Counted from the stretch's first letter, positions 6,804 to 17,388 are shown. The stretch: 64,000 bases of DNA from JAICUF01 sp038250675 (GCA_038250675.1 JBBSCB010000012.1:1-64000); one strand, 5' to 3'. Translations and numbers: made by a program. Notes: generated by a model from the letters alone, not told the origin.

Positions 6804-9800
6804 GTGTCCGTGGCGACAGTCATTCCACCGGCCGGCAAGCGACGGCTCCTCTCCCGCCTCCTCGACCCTGCCCGCTCGGGTCGCGCCGAGTCGGAAGCGG
6901 GGGATCGCCGCGTCGGGCCGTTCCGGGGCCAGCTCCTCGGCGCCGAGGGACTGGCCACGCATGCCCGCGCGCTGGCGCGGCGCCAGCGGGTCGCGGCGCA
7001 GGAAGGACGCGTGGCGCGCCGATGGATGACGAAGGTCGGCCCCGGCCCCCTGCTGGGCCGGCTGGACGACACCGAGCGGCTCCTGGAACGCACCCGCGAC
7101 GAGCTGACCACCGCGGCCGACAACGGCATCGACGTCAGCTCCGCCGGCGACTGGCTTCTCGACAACTTCTACATCGTGCAGGAGCAGATCCGGGAGATCC
7201 GCAGCAGTCTGCCGCGCGGCTACTACCAGGAGCTGCCCAAGCTCGCCGAGGGCTCCCTCGCCGGTTATCCGCGCGTCTACGAGCTGGCGATCGAACTCAT
7301 CGCGCACACCGAAGGCCATCTCGACCTCGAAAATATCGGGCTCTTCGTGCGCGAGTTTCAGGGTGGCGCGCCGCTCAACATGGGCGAGCTCTGGGCCGTG
7401 CCGTCGATGCTGCGCCTGGGACTGGTGGAAAACATCCGCCGCCTGGCGCTCCGCGTAGGCCTGCGGCTGGAGGAGCTGCAGGAGGCCGACGAATGGTCCG
7501 ACCGGCTGCAGGACGCGAGCCGCCTCTCGCCCCGGGCGCTCACCGACGCGCTGGGCGAATTCGTGGAGCACCATCCGCCGCTGACGCCGGTGTTCGTTTC
7601 CCGGCTGTTCCAGCAGATCCGCGGCTACCAGGCCGAGTTCCGCCGCCTGCTCTGGCTCGAGCAGTGGATCGCCGAAGAGGCGCTGAGCCCGGAGGACGCG
7701 GTCGCGCGCTCCAACCAGCGTCTCGCGCTCACCCAGGTGATGATGGCCAATCACGTCACCAGTCTGCGCCGCATCGCACGGCTGGACTGGGAGACGTTCT
7801 TCGAATCGCAGAGTCTGACCGAAACGGTGCTGCGGGGCGACCCGTCGCGCCACTACGCGGAGATGACGTTCGATACGCGGGACCGCTACCGCCACATCGT
7901 GGAGGACGTGGCACGCGGCGCCGGCCGCAGCGAGGAGGCGGTGGCGCGCGAGGCGGTGGCGCTGGCCGAGGCCGTCGGGAGCGACGTGGCGGACGGCGAC
8001 CGGCGCCGCCATGTCGGGTACTTCCTGGTGGACCGGGGCCGGGCGACGCTGGAGCAGGCCGTCGGCTACCGGCCGACCGCCGGCGAGCGGCTCTACCGCG
8101 CGCTGATCCGCCATCCGAGCGTGACGTACTTCACCACGATCGCGGTCCTGGCCGCACTGGTACTCACCGGCCTCCTGGCACTGGTGTGGCCCGACACCGC
8201 CGCGGCGCAGGGGCTGTTGATCCTGCTCGCGCTGATTCCGGTGAGCGAGATCGCGATCGGCACCGCCAATCAGCTGGTCACGTTTCTGCTGCCCCCCGCC
8301 CGGCTCCCCAAGATGGAATTCCGCGAGCGCGGGCTGCCGGAGCAGTACCGCACCGTGGTCGTCGTGCCGACCCTCCTGCCCAGTCTCGCCGTGGTGCACG
8401 AGCAGCTCGAGCACCTGGAAATCCAGTACCTGGCCAACCGCGATCCCAATCTGCAGTTCGCCATTCTGAGCGACTTCATCGACGCCGACGCCGAGCACAC
8501 GCCCGGTGACGATGCGATCCTCGCGGCCGCGGCCGATGGCGTCCGCGCACTCAACCGGGCCTACGGCGGCGGCGCGGAACGCACCTTCTACCTGCTGCAC
8601 CGGTCGCGGACCTGGAATCCGCGGCAGGGCGTCTGGATGGGCTGGGAACGCAAGCGCGGGAAGCTCGCCCAGCTCAATGCCTTTTTGCTCGGTGGGCCGG
8701 AGACGCCGTTCACCACGATCGTCGGCGACCTCGCGCCGCTCCGCGGCGCCCGCTACGTGGTGACGCTCGATTCGGACACGACGCTGCCGCACGACACGGC
8801 CACATTGCTGGCCGGCACGCTGGCGCACCCGCTCAACCGCCCGCGGTACTCCGTCGAGGCCGGCCGAGTCATCGACGGCTACGGCATCCTGCAGCCCCGC
8901 ATCGGCGTGGCGCTCGCCAGCGCGTACCGCTCGCGGTTTGCCGCCATTCATTCGGGACACCCCGGCGTCGACCCCTACACCACGGCCGTATCCGATGTCT
9001 ACCAGGATCTCTATTGCGAGGGCAGCTACACCGGCAAGGGGATCTACGACGTCGAGACGTTCGAGCGCGCCACCGCCGGCCGCTTTCCCGAGAACGCGCT
9101 CCTCAGCCATGACCTGATCGAGGGGGCCTTCGCGCGGGCCGCGCTGGCCACCGACCTCGAGCTCTTCGACGACTATCCCGCCAGCTATCTCTCGCACGCG
9201 CGACGCAAGCATCGCTGGATTCGGGGCGACTGGCAGCTCCTGCCCTGGCTCCGATCCCGGGTCCGCGGCGCCGCGGGTCCCGAGACCAACCCGCTGTCCA
9301 CCATTTCCCGGTGGAAGATCCTGGACAACCTGCGGCGGAGTCTGCTGGAGCCGTCGCTGCTGGCGCTGCTGCTGGCGGGCTGGCTCCTGCTGCCCGGCTC
9401 CGCGCTCGTCTGGTGCGCTGTGGTGCTGGGCGTGCTGGCGTGGCCCTGGGCGTTCGGATTCTATCTGGCGGCGATCCACCCGCCCTCCGACAAGTCGTGG
9501 CGCGGCTACTACGCGGCGGTGCTTCGCGATTTCCTGGCGAGCGGCCAGCAGTTTGTGCTCACCGCCATCTTCCTGCCGCATCAGGCGGCCCTCTCGGTCG
9601 ACGCCATCGTCCGGACGCTGTACCGCCTGCGTGTCAGCCGGCGGCACCTCCTCGAATGGCAGACCGCCTCACAGGTGGAACGGAAGGCGAGCGTGCTCCA
9701 GCGTGACGTGTGGCGGCGGATGGCCCCCGCACTCGCCATCGCGCTGGTAGTCGGCGCCATCGGTCTGCTGCGCGGCGATTTCCTCCCCATCCTCCCGCTG

Positions 9801-12800
9801 GCCGCGCTCTGGCTGGCATCACCGGCCATCGCGCGGTTCCTGGTGAAGCCGCCGCCGCAGCGTGAGCTCAGGCTTTCACCCAATGACCGGGTCACGGCGC
9901 GGCGCTACGCGCTCCTGCACTGGCGCTTCTTCGAGCAGTTCGTGACCGACGCCACCCACGGGCTCGCGCCGGACAACTTCCAGGAGACACCCGAACCGGT
10001 GGTCGCGGCCCGTACGTCGCCCACGAACATCGGACTGCAGCTCCTGTCCATCGTGACGGCGCGCGACCTGGGATTCATCACGACCCCAGGCATGATCGAG
10101 CGCCTGGAGGAAGTCTTCCGCTCGCTGCAGCGCATGCGCCGGCACCGGGGACACTTCTTCAACTGGTATGACCTCACCGATCTCCACGTGCTCGAGCCGG
10201 GCTATGTCTCCACGGTGGACAGCGGCAACCTCGCCGGCCACCTGCTCGCGCTGAAGCAGGCCTGCCTCGAGCCGGCCGACGAAGCGTCGCCCGCAACCAT
10301 CCGCTCGGCCCTCCGCGCCGCGATCGGGCTCGCGCTGGAGCCGCTCGCCCAGCCACCGGCCGACGACGGTGAGCCCCGGGAGCAGGCCCGGCTCCGCGCC
10401 CGGGCGCACGACGCGGCAGCGGATCAGCTGCGCGGGGCCCTCAAGGCGCTGGCCGGCTTTGAGCAGCCGGCGACGATGCGTGCTGCACTCGAGGGCGTAC
10501 GCGATGCGGCGCGCGCCGCCGAGCGCGTGCTGGCCCCGGCGGACGATGCACCGGGCGCGGCCGTACCCGATCATCTCTGGTGGATCCGCTGGGTGGTCGG
10601 CGCGTCGGAGCGTCGCCTCGCCGAACTGGGCCAGCCGGACGCCGCGCGCGAGGAGCGTACGGCGCGCCTCCGGGTGCTCGCGGCGCAGGCGCATGCGTAC
10701 GCCATCGCGATGGACTTCCGCCTGCTGTTCGATCGTCGGCGCAAGCTCTTCTCGATCGGTTTCCGGGAGGCGACGGCGACACTCGATCCGTCGTACTACG
10801 ACCTGCTGGCCTCGGAGGCGCGGCTCGCCAGCTTCGTCGCCATCGCCAAGGACGATGCCTCGCCGGAACACTGGTTCCGGCTCGGCCGCAGTCTCACGAT
10901 GGAGCATGGAGCGACGGCGCTGGTGTCCTGGAGCGGCAGCATGTTCGAGTACCTCATGCCGCTGCTCGTCATGCGGGCGCTGCCCTACACGCTGCTCGAT
11001 CAGACCCATCACGGCGCGGTCCGGCGGCACATGCTTTACGGCCGCGAGCAGGGCACGCCATGGGGGATCTCGGAGTCCGCCTACAACGTCCGCGACCGTC
11101 ACGGCACCTACCAGTACCGGGCGTTCGGCGTCCCGGACCTGGCGCTCAAGCGGGGACTGGGCAAGGAGCTGGTTGTGGCTCCCTATGCGACGCTCCTCGC
11201 GCTGATGGTCGAGCCCCGCGCCGGCATGGAGAACCTCGGCGTGCTGGAGCGGGCCGGGACGCTGGGACCGTACGGGTTCCGCGATGCATTGGACTACTCG
11301 CGGCCGGAGCCGGAGACACGGGGCGGCACCGTGGTGTGCACCTACATGGCGCACCACATCGGCATGGGGCTGGTGGCGCTGGCCAACGCGCTCGACGAGC
11401 AGCGGTGGCAGCGCCGCTTCCACTCCGACGCCCTGACCCGATCGGCCGAGCTGCTGCTGGCGGAGCGGATCCCGCGACGCTTCGTGGCGCAGGAGCCGCA
11501 GCCGGTGACAAGCACGGAAGGACGCGTGCGCGATGAGCGCGAGCGCCCCGCGGTCCGGGAATACTCGACCGCCGACACCCGACAGCCGCAGGTGGCCCTC
11601 CTCGGCTCGCTGCCCTACACCGTCATGGTGACCAACGCGGGCGCGGGCTACAGCCGCTATGACCAGATGGCGGTGACCCGGTGGCGGGCCGACGGGACCC
11701 GCGACAATCATGGCCAGTGGTGCTACATCAAGGACCTGGACGACGGTCGCGTCTGGTCCGCGGGTCGCCAGCCGATAGGCGGCGAGCCGTCGAGCTATCA
11801 CGCCGTGTTCGCCACTGATCGCGTCACGTTCCACCGGCGCGACGGCGACATCGAGACCCGGATGGAGATCGCCGTCGTGCCCGACGATCGCGCCGAGGTC
11901 CGCCGGATCACCCTCACCAATCATTCCTGGAGCCCGCGCGAGCTGGAGCTCACCAGCTACGGCGAGATCGTCCTGGAATCCCCCGATGCCGATCGAGCCC
12001 ATCCCGCCTTCGGCAATCTCTTCGTCGAAACCGAATGGATCGCCACCCAGTCCGCCATTCTCGCCAGCCGCCGGCCCCGTTCGGCGCACGAAAACCGGCT
12101 CTGGTGCGCACACGTCGCCGCCGTCGAGCATGGCGCCCGCGGGGCGATCAGCTACGAGACCGATCGCGCCCGGTTCATCGGCCGCGGGCGGACGGTGGCC
12201 AATCCCGCCGCGCTCGACGACGGCGCCCGGCTTTCCGGCTCGGCCGGCGCCGTGCTGGATCCGATCTTTGCGCTCCGGGTCCGGGTGCGGGTGCCCGCGG
12301 GCCGCTCGGCCAAGGTGGCCTTCACCACGCTGGTGGACACCGAACGGGACCGCGCCATCGAGCTGGCCGACCGGTACAACGACCTCTACGGCGCGCAGCG
12401 CGCGTTCGACCTGTCGTGGACCCGCTCACAGATGGAGCTCCAGGACGTCGGCGCGAGCGCAACCGATGCGGCGCTCTTTCAGCAGATCGCCGGCTATCTG
12501 CTCTATCCGCATCCGGGTGTGCGTGCCTCGGCCGACGAGCTGGCGCGCAATACCCGCAGCCAGGAGGCGCTGTGGGCCTACGGCATCTCGGGCGATCTGC
12601 CCATCCTGCTGGCCCTCATTCATTCGCTGGACGGGATCGACAGCGTGCGCCAGCTGCTGAACGCGCACTACTACTGGCGGCTCCATGGCATGGCGGTGGA
12701 CCTGGTCATCCTCAACACCAATCCGCCCACCTACCTCCAGGACCTGGCGGACGAGATCCTCTCGGTGGTGCGGAGCTCGACTGAGGCGGCCTATGCGGAT

Positions 12801-15467
12801 CAGCCGGGCGGCGTGTTCATCCGCCGGCAGGAGCTGCTCTCGCCGGACGACGTGGCGCTGCTCCGCGCCGTGGCCCGCGTGCATATCGTCTGCGACGGCC
12901 TCGGCATCGGTGCCGTGCGCGACTTGCCGGACGCGCCGCTGGACTATCCGGCGCCGTTTACGCCGACGGCCGGCACGGCCGCCACCCGCAAGGTCCGCCG
13001 CGCCATCGCCGGCAATCCCGAGCCGGCCCCGCGAAGCGAGCAGCCGGCCCAGGCACTCTCGCTGTTCAACGGCACCGGCGGGCTCACGCCATCGCTCGGC
13101 TACGAGATCCGGCTGAGCGGCACGGCGCTGCCGCCCGCGCCCTGGGCCAACGTGGTGGCCAATCCGCGCGTCGGATTCGTCGTCACCGAAAGCGGCGGCG
13201 GCTTCACCTGGGTGGAGAACAGCTTCTTCTTCCGGCTGACCCCCTGGTCCAACGATCCGGTCACCGACCCGCCGGCCGACATCATCTATCTCCGCGACGA
13301 AGACACCGGGGAGATCTGGAGCGCCACGCCGGCGCCCATCCGTCACCCCACGCCCTATGTCACGCGGCACGACGCCGGCGCCACGGTGTTTTCCCACGAG
13401 CACACCAATATCGCCACCACGCTGACGCTGGCCGTGCCGGAAGATGACCCGGTGCGCATCGGCCAGCTGGCCATCGCCAATCACGGCACCACGCCGCGGC
13501 GCATCGGCGTCGTGAGCTATCTCGAATGGACCCTCGGCGTCAATCGGGAACGGACGCAGTACACGACGCAGACGCGGTTCGACCGGGCCAGCCAGGCGAT
13601 CTTTGCGCAGAACTATTTCGAGAAACTGTTCGCCGACCAGGTGGCCTTCAGCTGGATGAGCGCGCCGCTGGTGAGTCATACCGCCGACCGCAGGGAATTC
13701 CTGGGACGCAACGGCAGCCCGGCGCAGCCGGACGGGCTGACGCGCCAGCGGCTGGCGGAGCGCACCGGCGCCGACCTCGATCCGTGCGCCGCGCTCCAGA
13801 GCGTCCTGACCATTCCACCCGGCGGGGAGGTGGAAGTCGTGTTGCTCCTCGGTGCAGCCCGCGGCGTGGAGGCGGCGCGCGCGCTGATCGATCGCTACCG
13901 CCCGACGGGCGCGGCCGCGGCCGCCGTGGCGACGGCCGCACGCGCATGGGAACACCGGCTCGGCGTCATCCGGGTGCGGACGCCCTCGCCCGAGTTCGAT
14001 GCCGTGCTCAACCGCTGGACGTTCTACCAGGCGCTCGCCTGCCGGATGTGGGCCCGCTCAGCCCTGTATCAGTCGAGCGGCGCCTACGGGTTCCGCGACC
14101 AGCTCCAGGACGGCATGGCCTTCGTGTACGCCGAGCCCGGCATCACGCGCGCGCACATCGTCGAATCCGCGGGTCGTCAGTTCGTCGAGGGGGACGTGCA
14201 GCACTGGTGGCACCCGCAAAGCGGTCGCGGCGTCCGCACACGGTTCTCCGACGACCTGGTGTGGCTGGCCTTCTGCACCGAGCAGTACGTGCGCGTCACC
14301 GGCGATCAGTCGGTGCTCGATGAATCGGCGCCGTTCCTGCGCATGCGGGCGCTGGCCGAGGGTGAGGACGAAGCGTACGATCTGCCGCAGGACTCGGGTG
14401 AGCGGGGCACCGTGTATCAGCATTGCCTCCGGGCGCTTCGGAAGGCGGCCACCCGCGGCGTGCATGGCCTGCCGCTCATCGGCTCAGGCGACTGGAACGA
14501 CGGCATGAATCGCGTCGGGCACGAGGGGCGGGGCGAAAGCGTATGGCTCGCCTGGTTTCTCATCGATACGCTCCGCGGGTTCGCCGGCATCGCCGCCCGG
14601 CGCGGCGACGGCGCGGCCGCCGGCGAGCTCAACGGGATCGCCGATGGCTACACCGCCGCCGTGGACAGCTCGGCCTGGGATGGCGCGTGGTACCGCCGGG
14701 CCTACTTCGATGACGGCACCCCGCTGGGCACCGTCGAGGCGGAGGAATGCCGGATCGACTCGATCGCGCAGAGCTGGAGCGTCATCTCGGGCGCCGGCGC
14801 GGCCGAGCGGCAGAGTCAGGCGATGGCTTCACTCGAGACCAATCTCGTCCGGGACGACGCGCGGCTCATCATGCTGCTGACTCCGCCCTTCGACCACATG
14901 TCGCATGATCCGGGCTACATCAAGGGATACGTGCCCGGTGTGCGTGAGAACGGCGCGCAATACACCCACGCCGCGCTCTGGGCCGTGCTTGCCACCGCGC
15001 TTCGCGGCGATGGCGAGCGCGCATTTGCTCTCTTCCAGATGCTCAACCCGTTCACCCACGCGGCCGACGCGGCAGCGGTGGACCGCTACAAGGTCGAGCC
15101 CTATGTCGTCGCTGCCGACATCTACACGGCCGACGGACACCTGGGACGCGGCGGCTGGACCTGGTATACCGGGTCCGCCGCGTGGATGTACCGCGTGGGA
15201 CTCGAAGCCATCATGGGCTTCCTCAAGGAGGGCGAGACGCTCACGCTCGATCCGCATATTCCGGCCGCCTGGGACGGCTTCGAGCTGGAGTACCGGCACG
15301 GGCGTGCGACGTATGCGGTCTCGGTGCGGAATCCGGCCCATGTGACGGCCGGCGTTAGTCGGGTGGTCGCGGACGGCATCGAGCTGCCGAACGGACGGAT
15401 CCCGCTGGCCGATGATGGTGCACGGCACGACGTCGAGGTCACGCTGGGGGCGCGCCGCGGCGCCTGA
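6804..15467 (+). CDS. Cyclic beta-1,2-glucan synthase (NdvB/ChvB/Cgs type)
   Basis: A 2887-aa inner-membrane enzyme, close to the roughly 2830 aa of rhizobial and Brucella homologues, and apparently complete. It builds linear beta-1,2-glucan on itself from UDP-glucose, cyclises it, and trims it by phosphorolysis. The N-terminal half holds the GT84 glycosyltransferase with a DxD motif ('VVTLDSDTTLP', about residues 652-662), flanked by hydrophobic segments near residues 445-475, 845-890 and 975-1015. The C-terminal third is a GH94 phosphorylase with 'YGFRDQLQDGM' and the catalytic 'GDWNDGMNR' (about residues 2561-2569). The start is a GTG. It stands alone, with no exporter gene (NdvA) beside it. 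The product would be a periplasmic osmoprotectant or host-interaction glycan. Such a gene is best known from Rhizobiales, but homologues occur elsewhere. Confidence 0.93.
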   Translation: MSVATVIPPAGKRRLLSRLLDPARSGRAESEAGDRRVGPFRGQLLGAEGLATHARALARRQRVAAQEGRVARRWMTKVGPGPLLGRLDDTERLLERTRDELTTAADNGIDVSSAGDWLLDNFYIVQEQIREIRSSLPRGYYQELPKLAEGSLAGYPRVYELAIELIAHTEGHLDLENIGLFVREFQGGAPLNMGELWAVPSMLRLGLVENIRRLALRVGLRLEELQEADEWSDRLQDASRLSPRALTDALGEFVEHHPPLTPVFVSRLFQQIRGYQAEFRRLLWLEQWIAEEALSPEDAVARSNQRLALTQVMMANHVTSLRRIARLDWETFFESQSLTETVLRGDPSRHYAEMTFDTRDRYRHIVEDVARGAGRSEEAVAREAVALAEAVGSDVADGDRRRHVGYFLVDRGRATLEQAVGYRPTAGERLYRALIRHPSVTYFTTIAVLAALVLTGLLALVWPDTAAAQGLLILLALIPVSEIAIGTANQLVTFLLPPARLPKMEFRERGLPEQYRTVVVVPTLLPSLAVVHEQLEHLEIQYLANRDPNLQFAILSDFIDADAEHTPGDDAILAAAADGVRALNRAYGGGAERTFYLLHRSRTWNPRQGVWMGWERKRGKLAQLNAFLLGGPETPFTTIVGDLAPLRGARYVVTLDSDTTLPHDTATLLAGTLAHPLNRPRYSVEAGRVIDGYGILQPRIGVALASAYRSRFAAIHSGHPGVDPYTTAVSDVYQDLYCEGSYTGKGIYDVETFERATAGRFPENALLSHDLIEGAFARAALATDLELFDDYPASYLSHARRKHRWIRGDWQLLPWLRSRVRGAAGPETNPLSTISRWKILDNLRRSLLEPSLLALLLAGWLLLPGSALVWCAVVLGVLAWPWAFGFYLAAIHPPSDKSWRGYYAAVLRDFLASGQQFVLTAIFLPHQAALSVDAIVRTLYRLRVSRRHLLEWQTASQVERKASVLQRDVWRRMAPALAIALVVGAIGLLRGDFLPILPLAALWLASPAIARFLVKPPPQRELRLSPNDRVTARRYALLHWRFFEQFVTDATHGLAPDNFQETPEPVVAARTSPTNIGLQLLSIVTARDLGFITTPGMIERLEEVFRSLQRMRRHRGHFFNWYDLTDLHVLEPGYVSTVDSGNLAGHLLALKQACLEPADEASPATIRSALRAAIGLALEPLAQPPADDGEPREQARLRARAHDAAADQLRGALKALAGFEQPATMRAALEGVRDAARAAERVLAPADDAPGAAVPDHLWWIRWVVGASERRLAELGQPDAAREERTARLRVLAAQAHAYAIAMDFRLLFDRRRKLFSIGFREATATLDPSYYDLLASEARLASFVAIAKDDASPEHWFRLGRSLTMEHGATALVSWSGSMFEYLMPLLVMRALPYTLLDQTHHGAVRRHMLYGREQGTPWGISESAYNVRDRHGTYQYRAFGVPDLALKRGLGKELVVAPYATLLALMVEPRAGMENLGVLERAGTLGPYGFRDALDYSRPEPETRGGTVVCTYMAHHIGMGLVALANALDEQRWQRRFHSDALTRSAELLLAERIPRRFVAQEPQPVTSTEGRVRDERERPAVREYSTADTRQPQVALLGSLPYTVMVTNAGAGYSRYDQMAVTRWRADGTRDNHGQWCYIKDLDDGRVWSAGRQPIGGEPSSYHAVFATDRVTFHRRDGDIETRMEIAVVPDDRAEVRRITLTNHSWSPRELELTSYGEIVLESPDADRAHPAFGNLFVETEWIATQSAILASRRPRSAHENRLWCAHVAAVEHGARGAISYETDRARFIGRGRTVANPAALDDGARLSGSAGAVLDPIFALRVRVRVPAGRSAKVAFTTLVDTERDRAIELADRYNDLYGAQRAFDLSWTRSQMELQDVGASATDAALFQQIAGYLLYPHPGVRASADELARNTRSQEALWAYGISGDLPILLALIHSLDGIDSVRQLLNAHYYWRLHGMAVDLVILNTNPPTYLQDLADEILSVVRSSTEAAYADQPGGVFIRRQELLSPDDVALLRAVARVHIVCDGLGIGAVRDLPDAPLDYPAPFTPTAGTAATRKVRRAIAGNPEPAPRSEQPAQALSLFNGTGGLTPSLGYEIRLSGTALPPAPWANVVANPRVGFVVTESGGGFTWVENSFFFRLTPWSNDPVTDPPADIIYLRDEDTGEIWSATPAPIRHPTPYVTRHDAGATVFSHEHTNIATTLTLAVPEDDPVRIGQLAIANHGTTPRRIGVVSYLEWTLGVNRERTQYTTQTRFDRASQAIFAQNYFEKLFADQVAFSWMSAPLVSHTADRREFLGRNGSPAQPDGLTRQRLAERTGADLDPCAALQSVLTIPPGGEVEVVLLLGAARGVEAARALIDRYRPTGAAAAAVATAARAWEHRLGVIRVRTPSPEFDAVLNRWTFYQALACRMWARSALYQSSGAYGFRDQLQDGMAFVYAEPGITRAHIVESAGRQFVEGDVQHWWHPQSGRGVRTRFSDDLVWLAFCTEQYVRVTGDQSVLDESAPFLRMRALAEGEDEAYDLPQDSGERGTVYQHCLRALRKAATRGVHGLPLIGSGDWNDGMNRVGHEGRGESVWLAWFLIDTLRGFAGIAARRGDGAAAGELNGIADGYTAAVDSSAWDGAWYRRAYFDDGTPLGTVEAEECRIDSIAQSWSVISGAGAAERQSQAMASLETNLVRDDARLIMLLTPPFDHMSHDPGYIKGYVPGVRENGAQYTHAALWAVLATALRGDGERAFALFQMLNPFTHAADAAAVDRYKVEPYVVAADIYTADGHLGRGGWTWYTGSAAWMYRVGLEAIMGFLKEGETLTLDPHIPAAWDGFELEYRHGRATYAVSVRNPAHVTAGVSRVVADGIELPNGRIPLADDGARHDVEVTLGARRGA

Positions 15468-15482
15468 GCCCGCGGCAACCCC

Positions 15483-15510
15483 TTGCATTTCGGGATTTGT
15501 TCGGTAAACT
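15483..15510 (+). promoter_or_regulatory. Possible sigma-70-type promoter of the radical SAM gene
   Basis: TTGCAT (15483-15488), a 16-bp spacer and TAAACT (15505-15510) lie in an AT-richer patch just after the glucan synthase stop. Transcription would begin near 15517, about 22 bases before the chosen ATG at 15539. The match is moderate and unsupported by other data. Confidence 0.35.
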
Positions 15511-15538
15511 GAGACCGGCCCCGAACCGCGAGATATCG

Positions 15539-16810
15539 ATGTCCCTGCCATCCCTGGAAGACCGCCTGAAGACCCTGATGGCGGATGCCGCTGATGACCG
15601 TGAGTCGGCCACTTCCCCCCGCCCCCTCCCTCCGCGGCTGCGGCACGCCGATGACGTGGGCGCCCTGCGTCCTCTCAATATCCGGGACCTCCGGGTGGGC
15701 GGCGGCCGGCGGCGGCTGCTCCGCATCCTGATGACCAACGCGTGCAGCTTCAACTGCCACTACTGCCCCATGCGTCGCGACCGCAACATGCCGCGGACGC
15801 TGCTCAAGCCCGCCGAGCTGGCGAGGATCTTTGCCGGGGCGGTGCGCCGCGGATGGTGCGACGGCCTGTTCGTCACCACCGGCATTCCCGGACGCCCGGT
15901 CAAGGTGATGGACGACCTGATCACGGCGCTCGAGCTCATTCGCGAGCGCGACCGCTTCACCGGCTACATCCACGTCAAGATCGTGCCCGGCGCCGAGGCC
16001 GCGCAGGTGGACCGGCTGACGCAGCTCGCCAGCCGGGCATCGGTCAATCTCGAGGCGCCGTGCGGCGCCTCGCTGGCCCAGATCGCCCCCGACAAGACGT
16101 TTGCCGTCACCCTGGCCGCGCTCGAGCGGGCCCGCGCGCAGGTCGTGGCCAACCGGGCGGAAGAGGCCGCCGGACGCCCGCGGGACCGCCTGCATCCGGG
16201 CGGCACCGCCGGCATCACGATGCAGTTCGTCGTCGGCGCCACACCGGACACCGATCGGACGATCCTGGATCGGGTTACCGGGCTCTATGCCGGCGGCGGC
16301 ATGCATCACTCGCAGTTCAGCGCGTTCCGCCCCATTCACGACACACCAATGGAGGGCGTGCGCGCCACGCCGGCACTCCGCGAGCACCGGCTCTATCAGG
16401 CGGACCATCTGCTGCGGGGATATGGCTTCAGCGCGGATGAGGTTGTCTACGACGAGAGCGGCAACCTGCCGCTCGCGGCAGACCCCAAGGCGGCATGGGC
16501 CCTCGCACACCCGGAGCGGTTTCCCATCGAGGTACGCACGGCGTCACGAGAGGAGCTGATCCGCGTCCCCGGCATCGGCCCGGGTACCGCCAGGCGCATC
16601 GTCACCGAGCGCGCGGCCACGCCCATCCGGTCTCTGGCTGACCTTCGCCACCTCGGCGCGGTCACGGGCCGTGCCGCCGGGTTCATTACAATCGGCGGCC
16701 GGCTGATGCAGAACATCCGGTGGGCGGAACAGATGGGATTCTGGTCGGAAGATGAGGAGGCGGGACGCTACCAGCTGACCTATAGCGTGAGCCCGGGCAC
16801 CTTTCGCTGA
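15539..16810 (+). CDS. Radical SAM protein of the putative DNA modification/repair type with C-terminal helix-hairpin-helix
   Basis: A 423-aa protein. The radical SAM cluster motif CxxxCxxC appears as 'CSFNCHYCPM' (about residues 71-80), followed by the TIM-barrel core ('FVTTGIPGRPVKVMDDLI', 'ASVNLEAPC'). The C-terminal part has a helix-hairpin-helix DNA-binding segment, 'RVPGIGPGTARRIVTERA'. This architecture matches the family annotated as putative DNA modification/repair radical SAM proteins, whose gene usually sits beside a uracil-DNA-glycosylase-like partner. No such partner is present here: the gene is flanked by the glucan synthase and a small unrelated ORF. I chose the ATG at 15539; an upstream TTG frame would add 14 residues with no support. 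Substrate unknown. Confidence 0.85.
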   Translation: MSLPSLEDRLKTLMADAADDRESATSPRPLPPRLRHADDVGALRPLNIRDLRVGGGRRRLLRILMTNACSFNCHYCPMRRDRNMPRTLLKPAELARIFAGAVRRGWCDGLFVTTGIPGRPVKVMDDLITALELIRERDRFTGYIHVKIVPGAEAAQVDRLTQLASRASVNLEAPCGASLAQIAPDKTFAVTLAALERARAQVVANRAEEAAGRPRDRLHPGGTAGITMQFVVGATPDTDRTILDRVTGLYAGGGMHHSQFSAFRPIHDTPMEGVRATPALREHRLYQADHLLRGYGFSADEVVYDESGNLPLAADPKAAWALAHPERFPIEVRTASREELIRVPGIGPGTARRIVTERAATPIRSLADLRHLGAVTGRAAGFITIGGRLMQNIRWAEQMGFWSEDEEAGRYQLTYSVSPGTFR

Positions 16811-16896
16811 TCGCGACAGTCAGCGAACGATCTACCCAGCGGCAGGCCGGCCCGGACAGGTCCGCTGTCGGTGTCGCCGCTACTGCGGCCCGCGGC

Positions 16897-17157
16897 TCAC
16901 GTGCAGTGCCACTCCGCCAGCCGCCGTGGCGCGCCGTGGCGGTTGTGGGTCCGGTCCCAGCGCACATGACCGGTCTTTCCAGCCCAGACGTCGGCGGCGG
17001 CCTCGTCGGCATCCGGGTATGCGCCCAGCCATTCATCATCGAGCCAGAGCGTCACGCCGGCATCGGCCCGGGCGACGATCCGGAACGTGCCGATGCCGGT
17101 CGGAAAGCTGTAGGTGCCGGCGGCGTCAAAGACGTCGGTATTCTCGTGATCAGGCAT
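16897..17157 (-). CDS. Small hypothetical protein
   Basis: An 86-aa soluble acidic protein. The start was set at the ATG at 17155-17157 because the longer frame has Arg-rich shadow composition. The sequence has regular strands ('GTFRIVARADAGVTLWLDDE') followed by a helix ('YPDADEAAADVWAG') and ends in 'WHCT'. It looks like a small stand-alone domain that recurs in environmental bacteria, but I cannot name the family. It points toward the radical SAM gene and is not in an operon with it. Confidence 0.6.
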   Translation of the reverse strand: MPDHENTDVFDAAGTYSFPTGIGTFRIVARADAGVTLWLDDEWLGAYPDADEAAADVWAGKTGHVRWDRTHNRHGAPRRLAEWHCT

Positions 17158-17388
17158 CGGTACCCCCGTCGGCTGGTGCTGCGCTGGTCCGGAAATCGCA
17201 GAGTCGCGCTCCCCAGCCGCATCCCGCGCCCGCGCCGCCTGAAACCCTCGCCTTTCAATATACCGCAAGCGACGGCCTGGCGACGGCAGCGGCGCACAGC
17301 GGCGTCGCGCGAACCCCATCCCGGATTCCCCCGACTCGCGCCAGCCCGCCAGGATGCAGGGATCGAGCGGAGACCCAACGCTTTCGGG

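Noticed and set aside
6672..12131. Long leftward frames opposite the glucan synthase (6672-9647 and 9876-12131)
   Set aside because: Both are Arg/Gly/His/Glu-rich shadows of a gene with clear GT84 and GH94 motifs.
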